Under the pieces are notes generated by a model that did no database searches, had not been told where the DNA came from, and worked only from the letters and a program-made list of their open reading frames with translations. Source: Bacteroidota bacterium (GTDB lineage Bacteria > Bacteroidota > Bacteroidia > Cytophagales > Cyclobacteriaceae). From it: a DNA stretch of 6,525 nt. The stretch covers positions 1-6,525 of the forward strand of contig JAHEMS010000210.1 of the NCBI GenBank assembly GCA_024643595.1, read 5' to 3'. Of the stretch, positions 1-5,611 are shown one piece after another. Each line of letters begins with the position of its first letter. Positions within the stretch are counted from its first letter, which is position 1. The position numbers and the translations under genes were made by a program.

Positions 1-458
1 TCTCCCTTACGAAACAAGGCGCGGAATGCGGTTAGCCCTCCCATCGGCATTGCTGATGCCTGTAGAAAATCGAGATGAAACGGTTTATGATGCAGTCGGT
101 CTATTGCAACTACGGTGTATTCTGCAAAAGTACCATGAACAGGCATGCCCAGTATCGTATACTTGCCTGATTGTATATCCGGATCAGGCCCCCAATCATT
201 ATTTGGATTTATCACAACATCCTGTCCGATCCAAGGCTGATCTGCTTCATCGCCAACCGCCTCCACAATGCCTGAGCCGTCCGAGCCCATAATTACTCCA
301 TACCGGATGTTGGGATATTTTCCTTCCCGTATCCACTCATCTCTCCTGTTCAGCGAAGTCGCTTTCATTTTCACAAGAGCTTGCCCTTTACCTGGAATGG
401 GCTTGGGTAATTCCTTTAATTCAATAATACCAGGACCGGAAAGTAGAAGTGCTTTCAT
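1..458 (-). CDS. MDR-family zinc-type alcohol dehydrogenase / quinone oxidoreductase, N-terminal part (cut by window edge)
   Basis: Reading the minus strand from the ATG at 458 gives 152 complete codons with no stop before the window edge, so the gene is partial at its 3' end. The protein begins MKALLLSGPGIIELKELPKP, the usual first strand of the GroES-like domain of medium-chain dehydrogenases/reductases. Further family signatures are SLNRRDEWIREG (residues 35-46), GSDGSGIVEAVG (58-69), the NWG and LGMPVHGTFAEY segments (88-114), and MGGLTAFRAL (139-148), which leads into the Rossmann NAD(P)-binding domain lying outside the window. The usual catalytic zinc cysteine after the first 30 residues is replaced by Asn-Arg-Arg-Asp, as in quinone-oxidoreductase-like members, so I expect an NAD(P)H-dependent reductase that does not use catalytic zinc. 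The substrate cannot be read from the sequence. No Shine-Dalgarno is visible upstream. A 14-bp palindrome about 85 bp upstream may be its operator. Confidence 0.9.
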   Translation of the reverse strand, partial: MKALLLSGPGIIELKELPKPIPGKGQALVKMKATSLNRRDEWIREGKYPNIRYGVIMGSDGSGIVEAVGDEADQPWIGQDVVINPNNDWGPDPDIQSGKYTILGMPVHGTFAEYTVVAIDRLHHKPFHLDFLQASAMPMGGLTAFRALFRKG

Positions 459-500
459 CTTATAAATCTTATAGACATTTGGAGTGCTGTTTACCTAAGA

Positions 501-539
501 AAGTTAACACCATCAAGTTAAAGCCGATAGAATGCCGAT
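501..539. repeat. Two pairs of short direct repeats (AAGTTAA x2, GCCGAT x2)
   Basis: AAGTTAA occurs at 501-507 and 515-521 (14-bp period). GCCGAT occurs at 523-528 and 534-539 (11-bp period, close to one helical turn). Both pairs lie between the MDR start codon and the palindrome at 542-555, so they could be regulator contact sites. Repeats this short can also arise by chance. Confidence 0.35.
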
Positions 540-541
540 TA

Positions 542-555
542 TTAACGATCGTTAA
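542..555. promoter_or_regulatory. Perfect 14-bp palindrome, candidate repressor operator
   Basis: TTAACGATCGTTAA is its own reverse complement across all 14 bases, and the symmetry ends at the flanking bases. Its size and the ACGATCGT-like centre suit a dimeric helix-turn-helix regulator, for example of the TetR family. It lies 84-97 bp upstream of the MDR start codon and about 100 bp past the dnaB stop, so MDR is the natural target. No regulator gene is visible in the window. The regulator assignment is inference. Confidence 0.4.
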
Positions 556-660
556 ATAACAAACGTCAACGGAAGAGACAGTCCATCGCCAACAAGATAC
601 AAATGCTTGCAAAATATATGTAGCGACAACAAAAAAATATTACCGGAAAATCAGGTTTGA

Positions 661-2187
661 TCAGAAGGGTGTGTCATCATCCAGCCCTGAAGGTGGAGGT
701 GGATTATCGCGGAAGGTATTGAGCCTGCTTTCATGCGTAATGCTGCTCAGCGGAGTCAGTCCATCAGGCGCGTCATAATCAACAAACTTGGTGTACTTGC
801 CTATGAATTTCAATTTTACATTTTCCAAAGACCCATTACGATGTTTGGCAATAATCACCTCCGCCATGCCCTGCGTAGGCATACCTTCTTCATCCACAGA
901 TATCTTGTAATATTCAGGACGATATAAGAACATGACAATGTCAGCATCCTGTTCAATAGATCCAGACTCCCGTAAGTCTGAAAGTTGTGGCCGCTTATCA
1001 CCGCCTCTGGTCTCAACACCGCGACTCAACTGGGAGAGTGCGATGACCGGAACGCTTAATTCTTTGGCAATGCCTTTCAGGGCACGCGATATGGAGGCGA
1101 TCTCCTGCTCTCGATTTCCACCAATCTCCCCTTTCATCAGCTGGAGATAGTCGATGACAATCAACTTAACATCATTCTCCGCTTTCAGTCTTCTGCATTT
1201 TGCCCTTAACTCTAAAATGGAAAGGGCCGGTGTATCATCAATAAAAATCGGTGCCGACGATAGCTTGGTAGTTTTATGCACCAGTTGTTGCCACTCGAAC
1301 TCCGCCAGATTTCCCTTCTTGATTTTTTCTGATTCCAACTCCGCTTCTGCCGATATTAATCGGTTCACCAATTGCAGAGAAGCCATCTCCAGGGAAAATA
1401 ACGCGACGGCGTGATTGAATTCAACGGCTGCATTACGTAATGCAGATACCACAAAAGCAGTTTTACCCATTCCGGGTCGTGCTGCAATGATCACCAAATC
1501 TGATTTTTGCCAACCGGAAGTGACACGATCAAGGCGTGAAAATCCGCTGGGCACCCCGGTTAATCCATCTTTGTGATTCTTCTTTTCCTGCAATTCCTTA
1601 ATGGCACGAAACATGAGTGATTTCATGTTATCGTAATTCTTACGCAAGTTGGAATCGGATATCTGAAAAATACTCTGCTCCGTCTTATCCAGCAGTTCGA
1701 AAACATCTGTCGTGTCTTCATAAGCATCATGATGTATTTGTGATGCAATCTGAATCAGATCACGCTTGATGGCCATCTCAATAATGATGCGTGAATGGTA
1801 CTCTATATTAGCCGCTGAACTTACTTTCGATGTTAGTTCTGCGATATAATAGGCACCGCCTACGACTTCCAGTTTTGCCGTCTTTCTCAGCTGTGCCACC
1901 ACCGTTCTCATATCTACTGGCTCTGATGCTTTAAACAGATCGATGATAGCCATATAGATCTCTTTGTGCTGCTCCGTATAGAAATGATCAGGTCGCAAAA
2001 ATTCGACCACTGCGGTGAGCGCATTTTTTTCCAACATGAGCGCACCCAGAATGGCTTCTTCCAGATCGAGCGCCTGAGGCGGTAGCTTGCCTAAACTTTC
2101 AGCGATGTCTCTCACTAAAACTTTAGACTTACTTCCTGTTCCGCTCATCACAGAACTTAACCTCACTGGCGTTGATCGTTGCTCCAT
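661..2187 (-). CDS. dnaB: Replicative DNA helicase DnaB
   Basis: This is the hexameric 5'-3' helicase that unwinds DNA at the replication fork and interacts with primase; it acts in the cytoplasm. The protein is 508 aa, the usual length for a Bacteroidota DnaB. The N-terminal DnaB domain covers about residues 34-140 (PPQALDLEEAILGALML onward). A linker follows, then the RecA-like ATPase domain from about 207. Visible motifs are Walker A ARPGMGKTAF (236-245), catalytic Glu in FSLEM (E267), Walker B LIVIDYLQL (342-350), the DNA-binding/H4 region SQLSRGVETRGGDKRP and QLSDLRESGSIEQDAD (385-416), and KHRNG (448-452), whose R450 matches the arginine-finger position. There is no intein. The C-terminus is a proline run followed by DDDTPF, resembling the SSB acidic tip. 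The start at 2187 places the ATG about 38 nt below a good promoter box. A start at Met14 is possible but less likely. It is transcribed divergently from the next gene. Confidence 0.98.
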   Translation of the reverse strand: MEQRSTPVRLSSVMSGTGSKSKVLVRDIAESLGKLPPQALDLEEAILGALMLEKNALTAVVEFLRPDHFYTEQHKEIYMAIIDLFKASEPVDMRTVVAQLRKTAKLEVVGGAYYIAELTSKVSSAANIEYHSRIIIEMAIKRDLIQIASQIHHDAYEDTTDVFELLDKTEQSIFQISDSNLRKNYDNMKSLMFRAIKELQEKKNHKDGLTGVPSGFSRLDRVTSGWQKSDLVIIAARPGMGKTAFVVSALRNAAVEFNHAVALFSLEMASLQLVNRLISAEAELESEKIKKGNLAEFEWQQLVHKTTKLSSAPIFIDDTPALSILELRAKCRRLKAENDVKLIVIDYLQLMKGEIGGNREQEIASISRALKGIAKELSVPVIALSQLSRGVETRGGDKRPQLSDLRESGSIEQDADIVMFLYRPEYYKISVDEEGMPTQGMAEVIIAKHRNGSLENVKLKFIGKYTKFVDYDAPDGLTPLSSITHESRLNTFRDNPPPPSGLDDDTPF

Positions 2188-2224
2188 ACTTTGTGGTTGT
2201 TGTACGTAGTTTCTATTGAGTTGA

Positions 2225-2257
2225 CAAACCTACTCTTAAGATTGAAACTACCTTCAA
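2225..2257 (-). promoter_or_regulatory. Bacteroidota-type promoter of dnaB
   Basis: On the minus strand, TAGGTTTG (2232-2225) matches the Bacteroidota -7 consensus TAnnTTTG exactly. A TTG (2257-2255) lies 22 bases upstream, in the right range for the -33 element. This predicts transcription starting near 2220 with a leader of about 30-35 nt to the dnaB ATG at 2187. Confidence 0.6.
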
Positions 2258-2282
2258 CAAGTTATCTACATTCAAACATGTG

Positions 2283-2318
2283 AAATTGTTAATAAATTCA
2301 TTGACAAATTGTTACTAA
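2283..2318 (+). repeat. Imperfect 13-bp direct repeat, 23-bp period
   Basis: AAATTGTTAATAA (2283-2295) and AAATTGTTACTAA (2306-2318) differ at one position and are 23 bp apart. They lie in the divergent regulatory region upstream of both dnaB and the gene at 2399. In such AT-rich DNA this may be chance, but a tandem binding site for a regulator is also possible. Confidence 0.4.
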
Positions 2319-2398
2319 TATTTTACGCTTGTCATGATCAACGTTTTTAAAGCATAAACATTTTACTCTATATTTAAGGCTTTTAATATCTCAATGCC

Positions 2399-2968
2399 TT
2401 GACCGCAAAAGAAATCTATCAGCAATCCATTGATAAACAGCGTATACTAGTTGTTGGTGGGAGTAATGATTTAATCACCTCAATTATTATTCATGCGCTT
2501 CAATTGCGCCATCGAAAATTCGATTCAGTCATTGCTGGTAAACCTGCTGACATACATCCAGATTCACATCTGATTATAATTAACGATGTGACACAACCAC
2601 TTGATTATAAACATCATATTGTTGTTTTTGGAAACATCACTTCAATTGATGATTCCGGTAAATTAGAAGCCCTTGCTGATTCAACGCCAAAGGGAGGTAC
2701 GATCATCTACCCGAAAAACCATTCCATATTATCTGATATTGGTTCAAAAGAAAGGCCCGACGTACAGACTATTCCATATGGCGTTTACAAGCATGAAGTG
2801 ATGGATGGTAAAACAATATTAATATCCAGCACCAATGAACGATTTCCAATTGAGTTGAGTGGTGATCCTGAACTTCAGTGCGTAAGCGCTGCAAAAGAAT
2901 TGCTTAAAAAGATAGGTATAAGCAGCAGTAACTTTTATAAGGCCATCAGCAGCTTCAAGGCAAACTAA
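2399..2968 (+). CDS. Mur ligase (Mpl-type) central-domain-like protein lacking catalytic motifs; probable pseudoenzyme or relic
   Basis: The protein is 189 aa with an intact frame. From residue 4 on it follows the central domain of the Bacteroidota murein-peptide ligase Mpl: EIYQQSIDKQRILVVGGS (5-22) corresponds to the stretch leading into the P-loop, ITSIIIHALQLRHRKFD (26-42) to the helix after it, LADSTPKGGTIIY (92-104) and IPYGVYKHEVMDGKTILIS (125-143) to later strands, and SAAKELLKKIGISSSNFYKAISSFK (163-187) to the domain's last helices. The P-loop GSHGKTT has become GSNDLI. The acidic EGDE segment, the central His/Asn loop and the nucleotide-contacting HN motif are also gone. The N-terminal UDP-binding domain and the C-terminal amino-acid-binding domain are absent; active Mpl is about 450 aa. 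The only in-frame start after the stop at 2384 is TTG at 2399, while the nearby ATG at 2394 is closed by TGA at once. It cannot be an active ligase. It may be a decaying paralogue or a repurposed fold. The Mpl relationship comes from remembered family motifs, not a search. Confidence 0.7.
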   Translation: MTAKEIYQQSIDKQRILVVGGSNDLITSIIIHALQLRHRKFDSVIAGKPADIHPDSHLIIINDVTQPLDYKHHIVVFGNITSIDDSGKLEALADSTPKGGTIIYPKNHSILSDIGSKERPDVQTIPYGVYKHEVMDGKTILISSTNERFPIELSGDPELQCVSAAKELLKKIGISSSNFYKAISSFKAN

Positions 2969-3007
2969 TCGTTTATCAAAAATTAATTTTCTGCTTTCAT
3001 CATTAAC

Positions 3008-3811
3008 ATGAAGTTAAATCTTAGAATTCCTCTTTGTTTTTTTGACCTGGAGACCACCGGTATTAATATCACCCAGGATCGCATCATTGAAATTGCCGTT
3101 ATTAAAGTCATGCCGAATGGTGATGTAATTCGTAAAAGCAATTTCGTCAACCCAGGTATTCCAATATCAGCGGAATCAACTGCCATTCATGGCATCACCA
3201 ATGAAGCCGTTGCCGATAAACCTACCTTCAAGGAAATCGCTAAAGAGTATATTCGTTTTTTTGAAGGTTCGGACCTTGCCGGTTTCAATATTCTCAAATT
3301 TGATGTACCGATGCTGGTGGAGGAATTTTTACGCGCTAGCCTGGAATTCGACTATAGTCGTAAAAAACTGATCGATGCCCAGAAAATTTTCCATCTGATG
3401 GAGAAACGGACCTTATCCGCGGCCTTTAAATTCTATACTGGAAATGAGATGACCAACGCCCACTCTGCCGAGGCGGATACCCAGGCAACCATGGATGTAC
3501 TCCTCGCTCAAATTGGTCGTTATGAAAACCAGGAAGTGACTGATGCGAAAGGAAATAAGGTTGGATTTATCAAGAATGACATGGAAGAGTTGCACCGGAT
3601 CACGGCCACTGACATGGTAGATTTAGCTGGAAGAATGATCAAAAACGACAAAAATGAACCCGTGTTCAATTTTGGCAAGCATAAAAACAAGCCGGTATTA
3701 ACCGTTTTCCGAGAAGAGCCCTCCTATTACGACTGGATGATGAACGGTGACTTCCCACTGGATACCAAACGCAGACTGACGGAGATCAAATTAAGTTCGT
3801 TTAAGAAATAA
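3008..3811 (+). CDS. 3'-5' exonuclease, DnaQ/DEDDh family, with ExoX-like C-terminal domain
   Basis: The protein is 267 aa. Residues 9-170 form a DEDDh exonuclease domain. Exo I is FFDLETTG (D13, E15), Exo II is GFNILKFDVPML (D99), and Exo III is AHSAEADTQATMDVL (H152, D157). All five catalytic residues are present, so metal-dependent 3'-to-5' cleavage of DNA or RNA is expected, as in the Pol III epsilon subunit and RNase T. Residues about 203-262 (VFNFGKHKNKPV, YYDWMMNGDFPLDTKRRL) resemble the small C-terminal domain of exodeoxyribonuclease X-like proteins, which favours a repair exonuclease over a dedicated proofreading subunit. The ATG at 3008 sits just before the first beta strand and is the natural start. 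It follows the Mur-ligase-like gene by 39 bp on the same strand, so the two may share a transcript. It converges on the DUF2452 gene with 35 bp between stops. Confidence 0.93.
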   Translation: MKLNLRIPLCFFDLETTGINITQDRIIEIAVIKVMPNGDVIRKSNFVNPGIPISAESTAIHGITNEAVADKPTFKEIAKEYIRFFEGSDLAGFNILKFDVPMLVEEFLRASLEFDYSRKKLIDAQKIFHLMEKRTLSAAFKFYTGNEMTNAHSAEADTQATMDVLLAQIGRYENQEVTDAKGNKVGFIKNDMEELHRITATDMVDLAGRMIKNDKNEPVFNFGKHKNKPVLTVFREEPSYYDWMMNGDFPLDTKRRLTEIKLSSFKK

Positions 3812-3846
3812 TGAAAGTGAATTCGCCGCACCTGGAGGGTTAATTT

Positions 3847-4632
3847 TTACACTTCTTTCCAGGTATGATCAGCCAGAAGTTTTACTGCTGCCACAAATTT
3901 GTAAGGCGATCTTGCACCCCACTCCTTCGGACTAATCATTGAAACAACGTGTGAGCGATCATCCTTTTCATAGAGGTAATAAACCTGGCCGATAACGGGA
4001 GCAAAACTTATCTTAGAATCGTATATGATCATCGAGAGTTCCTTGCGTTTTTGGATATCCTTTGCTTGCACGGCAAGCAATTCAATCTGCTGCCTGATCT
4101 GTGTCAGTTGCATATTGGTCTGCTCTTCCATCGCGCTCAACGCATGGTGACGAATAACGCCGGCTTCCGTTGGCTTAATTACAGCTCCGGATACCGACGC
4201 AGAATACGGTAATACACTCAGTTGTTTATGATAAATTTCTTCATTGGTGAATGTCTCTTGATTGTCCTTATAGTGAGTTTGAATCACCTTAAGAAATCCC
4301 TTTGGCGTTATTTCATGACGTACTTGCAAGGCAACTTTTTGATCCTTGATAAAAGTGATTTCCATGGAAGATGACGCATCGAAATGGGAGGTAATTACTT
4401 CGGCGATTTCATGATGATTATGTTGATATTCCTGCCCATCCGGTGTTACCGTATATTGCCAGGAGAATGCCTGGTCTTCCAGCGACACCCAATTCATGCT
4501 TATATCAAGCTGACGGCTTGAGGCGCCCAACTCGATCTTATAAATGCCGGATTTTGGCCGTTGACCAAATTCATACGTTCCCTTCTCTGGAAATAATTGC
4601 CAGGAAGCAAGGAAATTATACGCTTCTACCAT
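3847..4632 (-). CDS. DUF2452 domain protein with an N-terminal domain of unknown function
   Basis: The protein is 261 aa with two parts. Residues 1-135 look rich in short beta strands and begin with FLASWQLFPEKGTYEFGQ and SGIYKIELG, suggesting a lipocalin- or FABP-like barrel, but I cannot assign a family. Residues 138-260 match DUF2452: LPYSASVSGAVIKPTEAG, a long helix SAMEEQTNMQLTQIRQQIEL to DIQKR (166-196), then QVYYLYEKDD (216-225) and SMISPKEWG (231-239), ending in a conserved KLLADHTW. The last segments closely resemble human C1orf50, also a DUF2452 protein. The function of the family is not known to me. No signal peptide or membrane segment is seen, so it is probably cytoplasmic. It lies 58 bp downstream of the M48 gene on the same strand and may be co-transcribed. 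A weak inverted repeat (AGCTC/GAGCT, 4645-4669) precedes the start. Confidence 0.8.
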   Translation of the reverse strand: MVEAYNFLASWQLFPEKGTYEFGQRPKSGIYKIELGASSRQLDISMNWVSLEDQAFSWQYTVTPDGQEYQHNHHEIAEVITSHFDASSSMEITFIKDQKVALQVRHEITPKGFLKVIQTHYKDNQETFTNEEIYHKQLSVLPYSASVSGAVIKPTEAGVIRHHALSAMEEQTNMQLTQIRQQIELLAVQAKDIQKRKELSMIIYDSKISFAPVIGQVYYLYEKDDRSHVVSMISPKEWGARSPYKFVAAVKLLADHTWKEV

Positions 4633-4690
4633 GTGATTTCATTAAGCTCAAACGATCAATTAACGAGCTGACATGAAAAGTGTTTATCCG

Positions 4691-5488
4691 CTACTTTTTA
4701 TAGTATTGCTTCGCCTCAGGAATCCACCCCTGAAGGTCCTTTATACGGGTTTCGTGGGACGGGTGAGTCGACAGAAATTCAGGTGGTTGCTGGCCACCAC
4801 TTAAAGTAGCCATTCGCTCCCAGAACGCCGGAGCCGATTCTGGATCATATCCTGCCATAGACATAAAGATCAACCCCATGTGGTCAGCCTCTGATTCATG
4901 ACTTCTTGAAAATTTCAGCATTCCTACATTGGTACCCATACCCATCGCCTGCATGAAGATCTGCTGAGTAGCGGTTGGGTTCTGCCCCATGGCAGCACTG
5001 ATCGTGCTCAATCCAAATTCAGCAATGAGTCCCTGACTCATTCGTTCTGCACCATGATTGGCAATGGCGTGAGCCACCTCATGCCCCATGACCACAGCCA
5101 CTCCCAATTCATCCTTACAGATCGGAAGGATAGCCGTATAAAATGCAACTTTCCCTCCGGGCATACACCAGGCATTCACCGTTTTATCATCCTGAATTAA
5201 ATTAAATTCCCAATTGAAACCGGCAAGTTGTGCACTGGCTCCTTTACTCGCCATATATTGTTCAACTGCCTTTTGTATTCTTTCCCCCACCCGTTTTACC
5301 ATTGCCGTTTGCTCCTGGTTTGTAGAAAGAGGACCTTTAGCCACTACCTCTTTATATTGCTGGGCAGACATTGTATTAATCTCATCACTGCTTACCAGGC
5401 TTAATTGTTTACGTCCAGTAACCGCAACGGTAGCACAACTGTACAGAACCGTTACCATCACCAACAGAGAAATCACTTTTCGCATCAT
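4691..5488 (-). CDS. M48-family zinc metalloprotease, predicted lipoprotein
   Basis: The protein is 265 aa. The N-terminus MMRKVISLLVMVTVLYSCAT is a lipoprotein signal with lipobox LYSC (Cys18), so the mature enzyme should be lipid-anchored in the periplasm. The zinc site is HEVAH (136-140; H136, H140 ligands, E137 catalytic), with the third ligand in HESEAD (E198, followed by D202 in the ExxxD motif). The strand NAWCMPGGKVAFYTAIL before it and the THPSHETRIKDL tail (241-252), which carries a histidine known to gate the active site in the relative BepA, are typical of the LoiP/BepA-like branch. These enzymes degrade or refold misassembled outer-membrane proteins. That role here is inferred from the family. 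No TPR domain follows, unlike BepA. Translation could start at either of the two adjacent ATGs (5488 or 5485). A good -7 box lies about 20 bp upstream. Confidence 0.95.
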   Translation of the reverse strand: MMRKVISLLVMVTVLYSCATVAVTGRKQLSLVSSDEINTMSAQQYKEVVAKGPLSTNQEQTAMVKRVGERIQKAVEQYMASKGASAQLAGFNWEFNLIQDDKTVNAWCMPGGKVAFYTAILPICKDELGVAVVMGHEVAHAIANHGAERMSQGLIAEFGLSTISAAMGQNPTATQQIFMQAMGMGTNVGMLKFSRSHESEADHMGLIFMSMAGYDPESAPAFWERMATLSGGQQPPEFLSTHPSHETRIKDLQGWIPEAKQYYKK

Positions 5489-5509
5489 CGGATATTTTTT
5501 TTAGAGCGA

Positions 5510-5517
5510 CAAAGTTA
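5510..5517 (-). promoter_or_regulatory. Bacteroidota -7 box upstream of the M48 gene
   Basis: TAACTTTG on the minus strand matches TAnnTTTG exactly, about 22 bp upstream of the first ATG (5488). The expected -33 position is a T-rich stretch without a clean TTG, so the element is only half supported. Confidence 0.5.
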
Positions 5518-5583
5518 ATAAGGTAGCAAGATTAAAAAATTGAAATAACCTTATAAAATGACCATTTACCTTCAGTTTGTTCC

Positions 5584-5591
5584 TAAATTTG
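5584..5591 (+). promoter_or_regulatory. Bacteroidota -7 box upstream of the FAH gene; helps decide the start
   Basis: TAAATTTG matches TAnnTTTG exactly. It would start transcription near 5598, about 14 nt before the ATG at 5612 and downstream of the earlier in-frame ATG at 5558, so it favours 5612 as the real start. The -33 element is weak. Confidence 0.45.
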
Positions 5592-5611
5592 CAGAAACAC
5601 TTTGTCAAACC

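Larger units (their letters stand above)
459..660. other. Intergenic region upstream of the MDR gene and downstream of dnaB
   Basis: These 202 bp have no convincing open reading frame on either strand. They hold the upstream region of the minus-strand MDR gene, with a perfect palindrome at 542-555 and short direct repeats at 501-539. On the minus strand, TAACTTTC at 506-499 is one base away from the Bacteroidota -7 box, but no good -33 element is placed for it. The dnaB 3' end has a T-rich stretch on its own strand (near 630-640) but no clear hairpin before it, so I do not call a terminator. Confidence 0.6.
2188..2398. other. AT-rich divergent intergenic region between dnaB and the Mur-ligase-like gene
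   Basis: This 211-bp region carries the dnaB promoter near its left end, a near-DnaA-box TTATCTACA at 2262-2270, and an imperfect direct repeat at 2283-2318. On the plus strand, TATATTTA at 2369-2376 is one base off the Bacteroidota -7 box and could serve the gene starting at 2399, although its -33 region is only a T-run. No remnant of a Mur ligase N-terminal domain is recognisable upstream of 2399: the frame is closed by TAA at 2384-2386. Confidence 0.6.
5489..5611. other. Divergent promoter region between M48 and FAH genes
   Basis: This 123-bp region (with the FAH start placed at 5612) holds an exact Bacteroidota -7 box in each direction: 5517-5510 for the M48 gene and 5584-5591 for the FAH gene. 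No shared operator-like palindrome was found. Confidence 0.6.

Noticed and set aside
26..465. Two plus-strand open frames (26-292 and 268-465)
   Set aside because: They lie antisense to the MDR N-terminus, which has clear family motifs; their proteins show no recognisable family.
733..1414. Three plus-strand open frames inside dnaB
   Set aside because: They are antisense shadows of the conserved helicase domain, with no motifs of their own.
2188..2398. Possible replication origin near dnaB
   Set aside because: Only one imperfect DnaA-like box in 211 bp of AT-rich DNA and no box cluster; a promoter region explains it better.
2979..2990. 12-bp palindrome AAAATTAATTTT as a terminator
   Set aside because: All A/T, with no loop and no stable stem; expected by chance in AT-rich spacer.
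2983..3186. Minus-strand open frame over the exonuclease start
   Set aside because: It overlaps the Exo I region of a clear DEDDh exonuclease; treated as a shadow. The same holds for 3189-3371 and 3413-3595.
4645..4669. Inverted repeat AGCTC/GAGCT as a terminator after the M48 gene
   Set aside because: Only a 5-bp stem with a 15-nt loop and no T-run after it; not enough to call.
4443..4676. Plus-strand open frame over the DUF2452 gene start
   Set aside because: Antisense to a coherent two-domain protein; composition looks non-coding.
5214..5504. Plus-strand open frame over the M48 signal peptide region
   Set aside because: Antisense to the lipoprotein signal and N-terminal domain of a well-supported gene.
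5558..5611. Longer start for the FAH gene at 5558
   Set aside because: The added 18 residues do not fit the family, whose N-terminus begins near MRIFAIGRNY, and an exact -7 box lies inside the extension.
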